A DNA stretch of 64,000 nucleotides, taken from positions 647,132 through 711,131 of the forward strand of contig NZ_MKIM01000028.1 of NCBI RefSeq assembly GCF_001939045.1, given 5' to 3'. Within the stretch, counting starts at the first letter, position 1. Each line of letters begins with the position of its first letter. The translations under genes were made by a program, and so were the position numbers. Below are positions 1 to 8,460 of this stretch, piece by piece. The notes under the pieces are model-generated. The model was not told the DNA's origin. It did not search any database and saw nothing but the letters and a program-made list of their open reading frames with translations. The stretch comes from Rhizobium oryziradicis. GTDB lineage: Bacteria; Pseudomonadota; Alphaproteobacteria; Rhizobiales; Rhizobiaceae.

Positions 1-793
1 CATCCGCCAGCTTATGCATCTGCCTTCGCGCAGCAGCCCCCTCATTGGCCAACATGTCATTGAAGGAATTCACAATATCCACACCGCCATAATTGATCAG
101 TTTCAGCGCTTGCGACACGCTACCCTTTGCGTCCGTTGCCAACATGGTAGCCTGTTCGGGCGAGACGCGGGTGCCAAGGTGCGATAAAGCCTGGGTAAGA
201 TCCGGCACACTCAAAGGGTTCAGCTTCAAAGGCATGCAGCGAGAGCGAATCGTCGGCAAAAGCTTGCCCGGCGCGTGCGACAGCACCAGAAATAGCGAGC
301 GTTTCGGCGGCTCTTCCAGCACCTTCAAAATGGCGTTTGCCGCATTACGGTTCATGTCATCAGCGGGATCGAGAATCACAATGCGCCAGTTGCCGCTACC
401 GGATGTTTGAGAAAAAAAATGCCCCGCTTTGCGCACCTCTTCCACCGTGATGTAGGATTTGACCTTGCCGGTCTTTTCATCGGTCGGGCGGCTCAAGTGC
501 AGCAAATTATGGGATGCACCAGAGGCAATTTGTCGTCCCACCAGCGAGCTCTGATCTGGATCATACAACACATCGGGGGCGGCATCTGGCTCCGGGCGCG
601 ATAAAACATGATGAGCAAAGCGAAACGCAAGCGTGGCCTTGCCAATGCCCTGCGGCCCTTCAATGAGAATGGCGTGGTGCAGCTTGCCGGATTGGTAGGA
701 ACGCGCCAGGAAATTCTCGGCTTCCGCGTGACCAAAAAGCTTGGTGTTGGCAAAGGGGGCAATAGCCCCATCCAGAATGCCCGGTGTTTCCAT
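1..793 (-). CDS. holB: DNA polymerase III subunit delta' (partial, 3' end outside window)
   Basis: The minus-strand frame opens at the ATG at 793 and stays open to the window edge, so the C-terminus is missing. Delta' is part of the clamp-loader complex that places the sliding clamp on primed DNA. The translation starts METPGILDG and has a Walker A motif GPQGIGK near residues 46-52, the stretch NAANAILKVLEEPP typical of clamp-loader subunits, and the SRC motif (TIRSRCMPL) near residue 180. The ATG lies one base after the tmk stop, so the two are translationally linked. tmk-holB adjacency is widespread in bacteria. The identification is secure; only the 3' end is unseen. Confidence 0.93.
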   Translation of the reverse strand, partial: METPGILDGAIAPFANTKLFGHAEAENFLARSYQSGKLHHAILIEGPQGIGKATLAFRFAHHVLSRPEPDAAPDVLYDPDQSSLVGRQIASGASHNLLHLSRPTDEKTGKVKSYITVEEVRKAGHFFSQTSGSGNWRIVILDPADDMNRNAANAILKVLEEPPKRSLFLVLSHAPGKLLPTIRSRCMPLKLNPLSVPDLTQALSHLGTRVSPEQATMLATDAKGSVSQALKLINYGGVDIVNSFNDMLANEGAAARRQMHKLAD

Positions 794-794
794 A

Positions 795-1508
795 TCAGTT
801 CACCTTTTCCGCATCGTGCTGTCGGCCAATCAAAAGCGGCTGCAACAATTGGAAAATATTTTCTTCGATCTGGCCGACCTCAGCCTCTGCATTGACCACG
901 CGACAACGGTGCGGCTCTGCCTTGGCAATCGCTAAAAAAGCCTCGCGACGACGCTCGTGGGTTGCCAGTTCTTCTTTTTCAAAGCGATCAGGCGTGTTTT
1001 CACCAGCATCCCCTGCCCGCCTTTGCGCCCGCGCCAGACCTGCCTTGGCCGGAAGGTCGAGAATAATGGTAAGATCCGGCATAACGCCGTTCACCGCCAA
1101 ACGCTGTAATTCCTCGATAAAGGCAGGCTGCAGGTTGCCAGTCGCTCCTTGGTAAACACGAGAGGAATCCATAAAACGGTCACATAGCACAATATCGCCG
1201 CGCAGCAGGGCCGGGCGCACCCGCGTTTCCACGTGGTCATTACGGGCGGCGGCAAACAGAATTGCCTCCATCTCCACCCCGAAAGGCTCGGCCGCCCCTG
1301 ACAAGAGAACATGCCGCAGCGCCTCAGCGGCGGGCGAGCCACCCGGCTCGCGCGTGACCACCACCGATAAGCCCAAGGCCATCAGCCGCGCCTGCAACAG
1401 CCTGATCTGAGTGGATTTCCCCGCCCCCTCGCCGCCTTCAAAAGTGATGAACAATCCACGACCCAATGCCAATGCTACGCTTTCTCTGCCGCCCATATCC
1501 ATGGGCAT
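795..1508 (-). CDS. tmk: Thymidylate kinase
   Basis: It phosphorylates dTMP to dTDP in the cytoplasm, an essential step of dTTP synthesis. The P-loop [11 protein letters not shown] lies near residues 23-33, followed by TREPGGSP, the DRFMDSS motif (nucleotide-binding DR[YF]) and an arginine-rich LID segment around RAQRRAG. The length of about 237 aa is a little longer than the common 205-215 aa because of a short N-terminal extension. Several starts are possible in a row (TTG at 1511, ATGs at 1508, 1502 and 1496), and none has a strong ribosome site; 1508 is chosen here. The gene sits between the dacA-like gene and holB in a compact minus-strand group. Confidence 0.93.
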   Translation of the reverse strand: MPMDMGGRESVALALGRGLFITFEGGEGAGKSTQIRLLQARLMALGLSVVVTREPGGSPAAEALRHVLLSGAAEPFGVEMEAILFAAARNDHVETRVRPALLRGDIVLCDRFMDSSRVYQGATGNLQPAFIEELQRLAVNGVMPDLTIILDLPAKAGLARAQRRAGDAGENTPDRFEKEELATHERRREAFLAIAKAEPHRCRVVNAEAEVGQIEENIFQLLQPLLIGRQHDAEKVN

Positions 1509-1598
1509 CAAGTTTGAATGATTGCTGTTTATCGCAAGCGGCTATGTTGCGAAACCTCTACAGGCACAAACAGAGAGGTAAATTACCTCCATTTCAGC

Positions 1599-2846
1599 TT
1601 AAACCCATGAAAACAGCAATTCCACCACGGCATCACGCACCCGCTTCATCAAAGCACCAAGCGTTGAAGGCTCTACCGCCTGCAAGGGCAAATCGCGCAA
1701 CTCTTTATCGCCAAGCAAGATGTGAAGCCGGGCAACCTCCTGTCCTTGCGCAATTGGCGGGCGCAAGGGCCACCGATAAACAAGCTTTGCGGTCAGCTTG
1801 CCTGCCGCATCCGTTGGCACGTAAACGTCCACAGCTTGCGGAGATGCCAGAGAAATCTCTCCGGGCTCGCCCCCATAGACGCTCGCTTTGCCAACAATCT
1901 GACCTGCTTCAAACAGACGCTTTTTCTCAAACGCCGAAAAGCCCCAGGCAAATGCTCTTGCTGCATCATCGCGTCGGGTCTGTTCGGTTGCGCTCCCGGC
2001 CAATGCTAAGTAGAGCCGCACACCGTTTTGCTCGGCTGAGGCAACAATGGAATATCCCTCGCCCTCAGCGAAACCCGCAACCAACCCATCAACACCCGGC
2101 ACCTGCCCCAACAGCGGGTTGCGATTGCGCTGCGCAATACGGTTCCACTCGAACTCGGGCTGGGCATAGAGCTTGTAAAACTCCGGATAGGTGTTTTTGA
2201 TGTGCTCCGCCAAACTAATCAAATCACGGGCGCTGACCTTATTGTCCGGGTTTGGCAGACCAGTGGCGTTGGCAAAGTGGCTGTCTTTCAAGCCCAGCGC
2301 AATGGCTCGCGCATTCATCATTTTTACAAAATTATCTTCCGATCCCGCCATGCCTTCCGCCAGAATAAGGCAGGCATCATTGGCCATCTGCACCATGGCC
2401 CCCTTCAACAAGGCCTCTACGGGCACACGAGAGCGCACGGCGGCAAACATGGCGGCAGTGCGCGATGGTGCACCGCCGGTGCGCCAGGCATATTCCGACA
2501 CCGGAAACTCTTGCGTCAGAGAGAGCTTGCCGGATTTCAGGGCGTCCAGCACGAGTTCCACTGTCATCAACTTTGAAAGCGAGGCCGAGCTGAACGGTGT
2601 TGAGGTATTTTTTTCGAAGAGAACACTGCCCGTCTCTTCCTCAATCAACAAAACCTGCTTGGCTTCCGTGGCAAACACTGCAGGTGCGGATGCATTGCTG
2701 GCAGGCTTATCGGTTGCCGCGGGCGGGCTTTGCGAAAACGCGGGCGTGGCAACTTGCACAGCCACAAAAGCCAACACAACAAAGGCTCTGGCAAGCCCAA
2801 GTGCATTTCCAAGGGCATTTTTTTTGATCGGCAAGCTCAAATGCAT
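1599..2846 (-). CDS. D-alanyl-D-alanine carboxypeptidase family protein (PBP5-like) with degenerate active-site motifs
   Basis: The protein has an N-terminal hydrophobic export signal (residues about 18-38, ending near ATPAFSQ), then a serine-peptidase S11 domain, then a C-terminal PBP5-type beta domain. Enzymes of this family trim the terminal D-Ala of peptidoglycan peptides using SxxK, SxN and KTG motifs. The SxxK motif is present (SLSK, Ser89-Lys92). The second motif reads MAN (Met154-Asn156) instead of SxN, and the third reads VAG (Val256-Gly258) in the context DGLVAGFAEGEGY, where active relatives have DGLKTGYT. Catalysis is therefore doubtful and a pseudo-enzyme role is possible. The ATG at 2846 follows GAGG by 5 bases; longer starts upstream lack this. 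rlpA lies upstream and tmk downstream. Confidence 0.85.
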   Translation of the reverse strand: MHLSLPIKKNALGNALGLARAFVVLAFVAVQVATPAFSQSPPAATDKPASNASAPAVFATEAKQVLLIEEETGSVLFEKNTSTPFSSASLSKLMTVELVLDALKSGKLSLTQEFPVSEYAWRTGGAPSRTAAMFAAVRSRVPVEALLKGAMVQMANDACLILAEGMAGSEDNFVKMMNARAIALGLKDSHFANATGLPNPDNKVSARDLISLAEHIKNTYPEFYKLYAQPEFEWNRIAQRNRNPLLGQVPGVDGLVAGFAEGEGYSIVASAEQNGVRLYLALAGSATEQTRRDDAARAFAWGFSAFEKKRLFEAGQIVGKASVYGGEPGEISLASPQAVDVYVPTDAAGKLTAKLVYRWPLRPPIAQGQEVARLHILLGDKELRDLPLQAVEPSTLGALMKRVRDAVVELLFSWV

Positions 2847-2986
2847 TGCCACCTCTTGCAAAAACGTTGGCCGCATCCGCGACAAACGCCTGTTTTCAGG
2901 ACGAAATCGCAGCAAAAAAAGAATCGCTCCGCTTCATCCTATGCTTAGGTTTTCCAATCCACTTGGTCCAGAAAAATCTAAACCGC

Positions 2987-4066
2987 TTACGTCCCAACGC
3001 CGGAAGGACCAACAACCCAACCTGGAGGCAAACCGCCGTTTGAGCGCGGCGCGGCTGGCTTGGCGGGTGCTGTCCGTGCAGGCCTTGGCGCATAAGACGG
3101 CGCTTCGTTGCGCGCAACAGACACCGCAGGCGCTTGCGCCCGCGTGGCGGGGGCATTCCAGGAAGGCTCACGACGCTGCGCTGGCATTGGCACGGCTTCG
3201 TTTTGCGATGCAATGGCAACTTCGGCATGGGTTGCCGGCTTGCTGTAAGCCATCGCCGCTGTAGGAGCAGCCGCTGGCTTAGCCGACTTGGCGATTGGCC
3301 GTGGCGTTTCCGCCGGACCTGCAAAACGGCCAAAGAAGCTCTCTCGTTGCGCAACTGGCGCATTGGAAGCCACCATCACGCCGCTTGCAATCTGACCACC
3401 ACCCATGGGATCGATGCCCGGGCCACGCTGGCCTTTGCGCACATAAGACGCCATCAAATAAGGCATATCGTGACCGCTCATATCCGCCGGGCCGACATAT
3501 TTCACACGAACATGCGCTGTGCCGTGACCTTTCACGTCCAGCAATTGCGCGGCTTTGTCCGAGAGATCAATCAGGCGATTGGCGTGGAACGGTCCGCGGT
3601 CATTAACGCGAACGATAACCGAGCTTCCTGTATCAAGATTGGTAACACGGGCATAGCTGGGCAGCGGCATGGTGGGGTGAGCCGCTGAAATGCCGTACTG
3701 ATCGTAAACTTCGCCATTGGCGGTGTAGCGACCATGAAAGGCCGAACCATACCACGAGGCCAAACCGGTCTGGTCATAATTGGGGTTTTCGCGGGGCTTG
3801 TAGACCTTGCCAGCCACCACATAGGGGTCGCCAACCAAACGACGACCGCCGCCTTTCGGCACGGGACCGCCGTTCACCACCCGCGGGCTGGCCTTTACGC
3901 CATAAGCGGATTCGGCGAAATATTCCTTGCTGCGTTTTTTTGAACTGACCTTGTCGCCAGAGTGCGTGGTGCCGCACGAGGCCACGGCTGCACCTGCCAT
4001 AACCACAACGGCCAAACGCAGCGAGACTGAAACTGGACCACGAACTTTCAAGATACTCATCCCCAT
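2987..4066 (-). CDS. rlpA: Septal ring lytic transglycosylase RlpA-like lipoprotein
   Basis: An N-terminal signal peptide ends in a lipobox (VASC, Cys about 31), so this should be a lipoprotein. The double-psi beta-barrel domain begins near TGLASWYGSAFHGRYTANGE and includes SYARVTNLDTG and VRVNDRGPFH; the DRGPF Asp is the residue linked to lytic activity in characterised RlpA. The C-terminal 120 residues are rich in Pro, Ala and Arg and show no recognisable SPOR domain, which many homologues use to find denuded septal glycan. RlpA acts on glycan strands in the periplasm. It heads the minus-strand group rlpA-dacA-like-tmk-holB, with 140 bp before the dacA-like start. A second in-frame ATG lies at 4060. 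Confidence 0.88.
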   Translation of the reverse strand: MGMSILKVRGPVSVSLRLAVVVMAGAAVASCGTTHSGDKVSSKKRSKEYFAESAYGVKASPRVVNGGPVPKGGGRRLVGDPYVVAGKVYKPRENPNYDQTGLASWYGSAFHGRYTANGEVYDQYGISAAHPTMPLPSYARVTNLDTGSSVIVRVNDRGPFHANRLIDLSDKAAQLLDVKGHGTAHVRVKYVGPADMSGHDMPYLMASYVRKGQRGPGIDPMGGGQIASGVMVASNAPVAQRESFFGRFAGPAETPRPIAKSAKPAAAPTAAMAYSKPATHAEVAIASQNEAVPMPAQRREPSWNAPATRAQAPAVSVARNEAPSYAPRPARTAPAKPAAPRSNGGLPPGWVVGPSGVGT

Positions 4067-4413
4067 CTACGTACCAAGACACCGGCTTGTACCGCGACGC
4101 GGTCACTCACACCTGAAAAACACACATATCTGTCCCCGAATGAAACAGCTCGTGCCATAATCTACATGGGGACAAAATGGCAAAAATACGATTATGGTTA
4201 AAGCCTTTATTGAATAACTTGTTGCCATGGTTAATGAATTACTAATTTCTGGCATCGAGCCAAGGCTGCCACATTCTCATAACTCTTCGCAGTTCGCTAC
4301 TGATACCGCTCCCCGAGATGATGAGATTTTATGCTGTAATGCCGCGTTTCCCGATGTTTTTAATGGACCGAAATAACAGCCGCACACCACTATTTTGCCT
4401 TTATAAAACGGAC

Positions 4414-4428
4414 ACTGATATATCAGAG
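4414..4428. promoter_or_regulatory. Putative GntR operator, copy 1
   Basis: The perfect 12-bp palindrome CTGATATATCAG lies at 4415-4426. With flanks it reads ACTGATATATCAGAG, and the same 15 bases occur inverted at 4460-4474. AT-centred palindromes of this size are usual for FCD-type GntR regulators, so autoregulation is the natural inference. Confidence 0.7.
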
Positions 4429-4459
4429 CAAATCGCATAGGTTAATTTCCAACTCACCC

Positions 4460-4474
4460 CTCTGATATATCAGT
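4460..4474. promoter_or_regulatory. Putative GntR operator, copy 2
   Basis: The palindrome CTGATATATCAG recurs at 4462-4473 and is the inverted 15-bp copy of the upstream site. The two centres are 47 bp apart. It ends 72 bp before the preferred start codon of the GntR gene, a position suited to repression. Confidence 0.7.
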
Positions 4475-4546
4475 TGGTGGATTTTGGAAAAATCCGCTAT
4501 AGACAGACCAATTGAAGGCACATCGATCTGCTTTTCGGGAGAGTTC

Positions 4547-5170
4547 ATGTCGGACATTCAAGCATCACAAAGCCACAACGCCTATCGCGCGTTGGAACTT
4601 TTGATTGTGACCCTCAAGCTCGCCCCCGGCGAACAGGTGACGGAAAAGCAGTTGATTGAGTTGGCAGGCCATGGCCGCACCCCGGTGCGCGAGGCCATTC
4701 AGAAACTGGAATGGCAAGGGCTTATTGTGGTGCGCCCTCGCGTTGGGCTGCAAATCTCGCAGATCCACCCGGAACACCACAGCCAGATCATGGCCGTGCG
4801 CCAACAACTGGAACCCCTAGCTGCCGCCCTCGTTGCCACCAACGCCAGCACGGAGCAGCGGCAAGCCTTGGTCCAGTGCGCCAAAGCAATGACAGGCGCT
4901 GCAACGGAGGGCAGCATTGACGACTTCCTGACGGCCGACAAACTGTTTGACGAAATTCTGGAAGCCGCCTGCCCCAACCCCTTCCTCACTGCCTCGCTGC
5001 AACCCCTCCAAACCCACTCCCGCCGCATCTGGTATTCAACGGCAACGCTGGAGAAAATGGACCGCTCTGTGTCGCTGCATGTGGCGGTTATTCGGGCGAT
5101 TAAGGATGGGGATGAGGGGGCGGCGAAATCGGCGATGGGGGCGTTGTTGGGGTATTTGGAGCGGGGATAG
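4547..5170 (+). CDS. GntR family transcriptional regulator, FCD (FadR-like) subfamily
   Basis: The N-terminal winged helix (residues about 8-75) contains LAPGEQVTEKQLIELAGHGRTPVREAIQKLEWQ broken over the DNA-binding helices, with the TPVREA signature of GntR proteins. The C-terminal all-helical FCD domain (about 80-205) binds a small carboxylate ligand in this family. The usual FH pair of the metal site reads FD here (DKLFDEI), while a later His (SLHVAVIRAI) is kept. The ATG at 4547 follows GGGAGAG by a good distance; the longer frame starts with a TTG at 4484 lacking such a site. No metabolic gene adjoins it, so the ligand and target are unknown. The promoter carries twin palindromes. Confidence 0.88.
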   Translation: MSDIQASQSHNAYRALELLIVTLKLAPGEQVTEKQLIELAGHGRTPVREAIQKLEWQGLIVVRPRVGLQISQIHPEHHSQIMAVRQQLEPLAAALVATNASTEQRQALVQCAKAMTGAATEGSIDDFLTADKLFDEILEAACPNPFLTASLQPLQTHSRRIWYSTATLEKMDRSVSLHVAVIRAIKDGDEGAAKSAMGALLGYLERG

Positions 5171-5318
5171 GTTACAGAGCAAGTGGTTCGTGCAGTGTCT
5201 ACAATCAAGTCAGGGAGTTTTCAGTTTATATGCTGCTCAGCCTCATTTAAGATAACCCAAGTATGCACTGAAGGTGATATGCTGACCCTTGTGAATTGAG
5301 CCAGCTCATTCATAGGAA

Positions 5319-6413
5319 CTACGTGCGCCAACTCGGATAAGCACCATTCGCCAAGATTTTTTGGATCGCTTCTTGCACGAACCGCTCTATTTCGAGTGCG
5401 GAAAAGCGCGAGCTGGAAAGAAACTCACCTCGATGTACTGCGCGACTTAGCATGTCATAAATCGCATCGGTTGCAGTTTTTGACTGACCTAAGTAAGGAG
5501 CGCCACGATTTTTTACCTTTGAGGCAATCTCGTCCTTCTCTCCATCATTGATAAACATGTTCTCTATGCATATCCGCAGATGAATAGCCTTCTGTACCTG
5601 ATTACTGCTCAGTCGAGCACGATAAAACTGATCCATCAGGATGAAAAGGCGGCTTCGATCATTTACGGCAAACCTGCCAATCAGATTCAACACCCCGTCG
5701 ATTGCGACTAGATCTTCATTGGTCAGATCGGTCGGTATGAAACTACCCAAGTCCATGCGCAAGTAGCGGCAAAATTTCTTGCTCAAGAAGTCGTATCGGT
5801 GAGGTACTGCGACTTGGCGAAAGAGTTCGGGGGCTCCCCCTCGGGAGATGAGAGCTATAGCCAATCGCGTCCAAGTGAAATCGTCATCATCTCGAAAATC
5901 TGGGTCAAAAAGTTCCGGATCCGCCTCTAGAGGCAGCATTAGCTTTTTAACTCGGTAATGTCTTGCTAACACAGCATATACGCGATGATTGGAAATTAGT
6001 CCTAGTTGTTGCTGATCAAGCTGGTCCGCGAGAGTCGAGGGTACAACATCCTTGCAACTGATGAAGGAGATACCATTGCAAAACCTGTGGGCGTTATCAG
6101 CGCTGGTATCCACTAACACCACAACCTGCTGCAAATCCACATGAGTGTCAGATAAATATTGCTCGATTTCTACAAGAGCTGCTTCGATACCAACAATGAG
6201 CGCTCGTCGCACGACATGTATGCTGAAATCCAAAGGCTGAGGTGTAAACCACCCATTTCCGTAAACATGCTTTGCGTGCAGAATTTCGCGGGCGGGCGGA
6301 TACTCTTCGATCGCAGGAGCGATCTCCGCAGCAATATCCATGATGTCCCAAATATTCTGAGGCTCTTTCTTTTGTGTAAATTTATTGTAGGCCTGAACTG
6401 CGCGTTCCTTCAA
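5319..6413 (-). CDS. Hypothetical protein with possible HEPN-like C-terminal domain
   Basis: This 364-aa protein is not recognised with confidence. The start is a TTG at 6413 preceded by GGGAG eight bases upstream; the next Met is residue 25. The N-terminal two thirds show no known motif. The C-terminal helices (about residues 265-345) contain RICIENMF, DEIASKVKNRGAPYLG and AIYDMLSRAVHRGEF, which resemble the end of ApeA-type HEPN domains (YDxRSKIVHG). In that alignment the catalytic Arg position is Leu while the His is kept. The gene is visibly AT-richer than its neighbours and stands alone between a GntR gene and a repeat element, which suggests horizontal gain. A defence role is speculation. 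Confidence 0.6.
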   Translation of the reverse strand: MKERAVQAYNKFTQKKEPQNIWDIMDIAAEIAPAIEEYPPAREILHAKHVYGNGWFTPQPLDFSIHVVRRALIVGIEAALVEIEQYLSDTHVDLQQVVVLVDTSADNAHRFCNGISFISCKDVVPSTLADQLDQQQLGLISNHRVYAVLARHYRVKKLMLPLEADPELFDPDFRDDDDFTWTRLAIALISRGGAPELFRQVAVPHRYDFLSKKFCRYLRMDLGSFIPTDLTNEDLVAIDGVLNLIGRFAVNDRSRLFILMDQFYRARLSSNQVQKAIHLRICIENMFINDGEKDEIASKVKNRGAPYLGQSKTATDAIYDMLSRAVHRGEFLSSSRFSALEIERFVQEAIQKILANGAYPSWRT

Positions 6414-6713
6414 TTACTAAACTCCCGCACCTACAATCTGTGCTGCGATACAACGATACCGAGTTATCTCAAGAAAAGTAATTGAAACAATAAAAAAATA
6501 TAGCCGCCAGTTCATCATCGACCGCGGATTTATCTTTCACAAAAGGTGAATTTTATCGTCATCCGCGACACATGCCACCTCCCATTGCGGTCCTATCAAC
6601 AGCCTAACTTTAAGGTAATTAATACTCGCTCAATAAGGATTGAATTTAGCCAATGAGGCCATTAAAATTAGTCCATAGAGTGAATACGACGCTACCGTTT
6701 CTATCCGTGGCTT

Positions 6714-6897
6714 ACCCCCCCCTCTGCCCTGCCGGGCATCTCCCCCTCAAGGAGGGAGATAGACTCGTGGTGGGCTTCACTCTTCAAATCATCTTTGCCA
6801 AGAGTATGAAATCACGGCGTTATCGGTTAGAATTTGCGGGTAACCCCATCAGATCTCCCTCCTTGTGGGGGAGATGGCTGGCAAGCCAGAGGGGGGT
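6714..6897. repeat. MITE-like intergenic inverted repeat of rhizobial type
   Basis: The left end (6714 to about 6761) starts ACCCCCCCCTCTGCCC and runs to AAGGAGGGAGAT. The right end (about 6853 to 6897) is its inverted copy, from ATCTCCCTCCTTG to CAGAGGGGGGT. The roughly 45-bp imperfect termini enclose about 90 bp of filler. No coding frame is credible. This C-rich/G-rich pair is a familiar intergenic repeat style in Rhizobiales genomes. It fills most of the 551-bp gap between the orphan gene and fpr. Confidence 0.75.
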
Positions 6898-6964
6898 AAA
6901 TCGCACACCGAAACGTTTATGTAACGCACTGCAACGACCTATCCCAGTTACAACACAACACAAA

Positions 6965-7777
6965 TCACCCCACAAACGCCCGCTCAATCACAAACTCGGC
7001 AGGCTTGTTATTCGCGCCCTCGTTCAGCCCTGCCTTTTCCAGCAGCGCCTTGGTGTCTTTCAACATGGCTGTGGAGCCGCAGATCATGCCGCGGTCGGTT
7101 TCGGGGTTGAGGGGTGGAACGCCGAGGTCGGTGAAGAGTTTGCCGTTTTCGATCAAGTCGGTGATGCGGCCCTGGAAGGCGTAGTCTTCGCGGGTGACGG
7201 TGGCGTAGTGTTTCAGCTTGTCGCCAACGATTTCGCTCAGCATTTCATCGGCCTTGATCTCTTCGACCAGATCAAACCCGTATTTCAGCTCGGCCACATC
7301 ACGGCAGGTGTGGGTGAGGATAACTTCCTCGAACTTTTCATAGGTTTCCGGGTCGCGGATCAGGCTGGCGAAGGGTGCAATGCCGGTGCCTGTCGAGAAC
7401 ATATAGAGGCGCTTGCCGGGGGTGAGCGCGTCCAGCACCAGCGTGCCGGTGGGCTTTTTGCGCATCAAAACCTTGTCGCCCGGCTGAATTTTTTGCAAAT
7501 GCTGGGTCAGCGGGCCGTTTGGCACCTTGATGGAGAAAAACTCCAGTTCTTCATCCCAGCTTGGGCTGGCGATAGAATAGGCGCGGTACAGCGGCTTGCC
7601 GTCCACCATCAGGCCAATCATGGCGAATTCGCCAGAGCGGAAGCGAAAGCCCGCAGGCCGGGTCATGCGAAACCGGAAAAGGTGGTCGGTGTAATGCGTC
7701 ACGCTCAGCACCGTTTCGGCGTAAACGCCTTCTGGCACGATCAATTCGGCATTATCGGTCTTTACGGGAGCATTCAT
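6965..7777 (-). CDS. fpr: Ferredoxin--NADP(+) reductase
   Basis: This 270-aa FAD enzyme passes electrons between NADPH and ferredoxin or flavodoxin. The FAD-binding motif RAYSIAS lies near residue 64, the NADPH-binding STGTGIAPFASL near 130, and a second nucleotide segment at MICGSTAML near 230. It ends in VIERAFVG, the C-terminus typical of the alphaproteobacterial Fpr class. It lies 167 bp downstream of the cysI-DUF934 pair on the same strand, and no cysJ flavoprotein gene is present, so it is a plausible electron source for the sulfite reductase. It may also have its own promoter in the gap. Confidence 0.92.
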   Translation of the reverse strand: MNAPVKTDNAELIVPEGVYAETVLSVTHYTDHLFRFRMTRPAGFRFRSGEFAMIGLMVDGKPLYRAYSIASPSWDEELEFFSIKVPNGPLTQHLQKIQPGDKVLMRKKPTGTLVLDALTPGKRLYMFSTGTGIAPFASLIRDPETYEKFEEVILTHTCRDVAELKYGFDLVEEIKADEMLSEIVGDKLKHYATVTREDYAFQGRITDLIENGKLFTDLGVPPLNPETDRGMICGSTAMLKDTKALLEKAGLNEGANNKPAEFVIERAFVG

Positions 7778-7806
7778 GGGAGGTCGAATCCTTCAAATCT
7801 CGTCTA

Positions 7807-7837
7807 GACAGCGCAGCAGTTCATCAAGCGCGCTGTC
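7807..7837. other. Hairpin in the DUF934-fpr gap
   Basis: GACAGCG (7807-7813) pairs with CGCTGTC (7831-7837), just upstream of the fpr start. No U-tract follows on the minus strand, so it is not a standard terminator. The gap also holds a direct repeat of TTACCGCC. The function is unknown. Confidence 0.4.
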
Positions 7838-7944
7838 GCAATTTTAAATTTACCGCCTTTGCGGAGCCTATAGACCAAATTACCGCCAAAGAACATAGGC
7901 TCGATGGCGGCAAAGACAGAGTGGCGTCAAGCGCGTATCCATCA

Positions 7945-8448
7945 TCAGGCCGAGCGGCGGCGCCAGCTATAACCTTCCACCGGGCCGTTGCCGCGCGCGG
8001 CCGGCTGGTAGTGGTTATCAATGCCAGGCAAACGCCCCTCTTCCAGCCGCTGCAAAGCCACCGCATTGCTCACGGCAAAGCTGTCAAAGCCAGTGCGCAG
8101 CATCAGCGGAATCTGGTCGATCAACACATCGCCCACGGCCCGCACTTCGCCCTGATAGTTGAGTCGATCGCGCAGCAGCGACGCATGGCTGAAACCACGG
8201 CCATCGTTAAACGCTGGAAACTTCACAGCCACCAGCGCGATACGGTCGAGAGAGGGGGCAAGCTTGGTCACATCATCGGCAGGGGCAATGACCACGCCAA
8301 AATCAACGGCATTGCTTTCTTCAACGGCAGTCAAAAACGCATCCAGCGGCAGAAGAGGCTTTTGCCCCTCGCCTGCTTTCAGCTCTTCGGTTTCGATAAT
8401 CCAAGGGTCTTGTGCGGCAAAACCGGCTTCTTTCCAGATACGGGTCAT
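7945..8448 (-). CDS. DUF934 domain-containing protein (sulfite reductase-associated)
   Basis: This protein of about 167 aa belongs to the DUF934 family, which in proteobacteria is almost always encoded next to cysI or related siroheme reductases; its biochemical role is not settled. Visible family features are FPAFNDGRGFSHASLLRDR in the centre and a conserved stretch RAVGDVLIDQIPLMLRTGFDSF. The ATG at 8448 is preferred because TAAGGAG lies eight bases before it and overlaps the cysI stop; the GTG at 8457 would fall inside that ribosome site. It is the last gene of the cysG-DUF2849-cysI-DUF934 run. Confidence 0.85.
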   Translation of the reverse strand: MTRIWKEAGFAAQDPWIIETEELKAGEGQKPLLPLDAFLTAVEESNAVDFGVVIAPADDVTKLAPSLDRIALVAVKFPAFNDGRGFSHASLLRDRLNYQGEVRAVGDVLIDQIPLMLRTGFDSFAVSNAVALQRLEEGRLPGIDNHYQPAARGNGPVEGYSWRRRSA

Positions 8449-8460
8449 TGGCAGCACTCC

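Larger units (their letters stand above)
4067..4546. promoter_or_regulatory. 480-bp divergent intergenic region between rlpA and the GntR gene
   Basis: No gene is visible here. The half next to rlpA is AT-rich between about 4160 and 4260. The half next to the GntR gene carries the two palindromes listed separately. Both divergent promoters must lie in this stretch. Confidence 0.6.

Noticed and set aside
6653..7807. Plus-strand open frame across the MITE-like repeat and the fpr antisense strand
   Set aside because: It runs through an inverted repeat and then the opposite strand of fpr, with no coding features.
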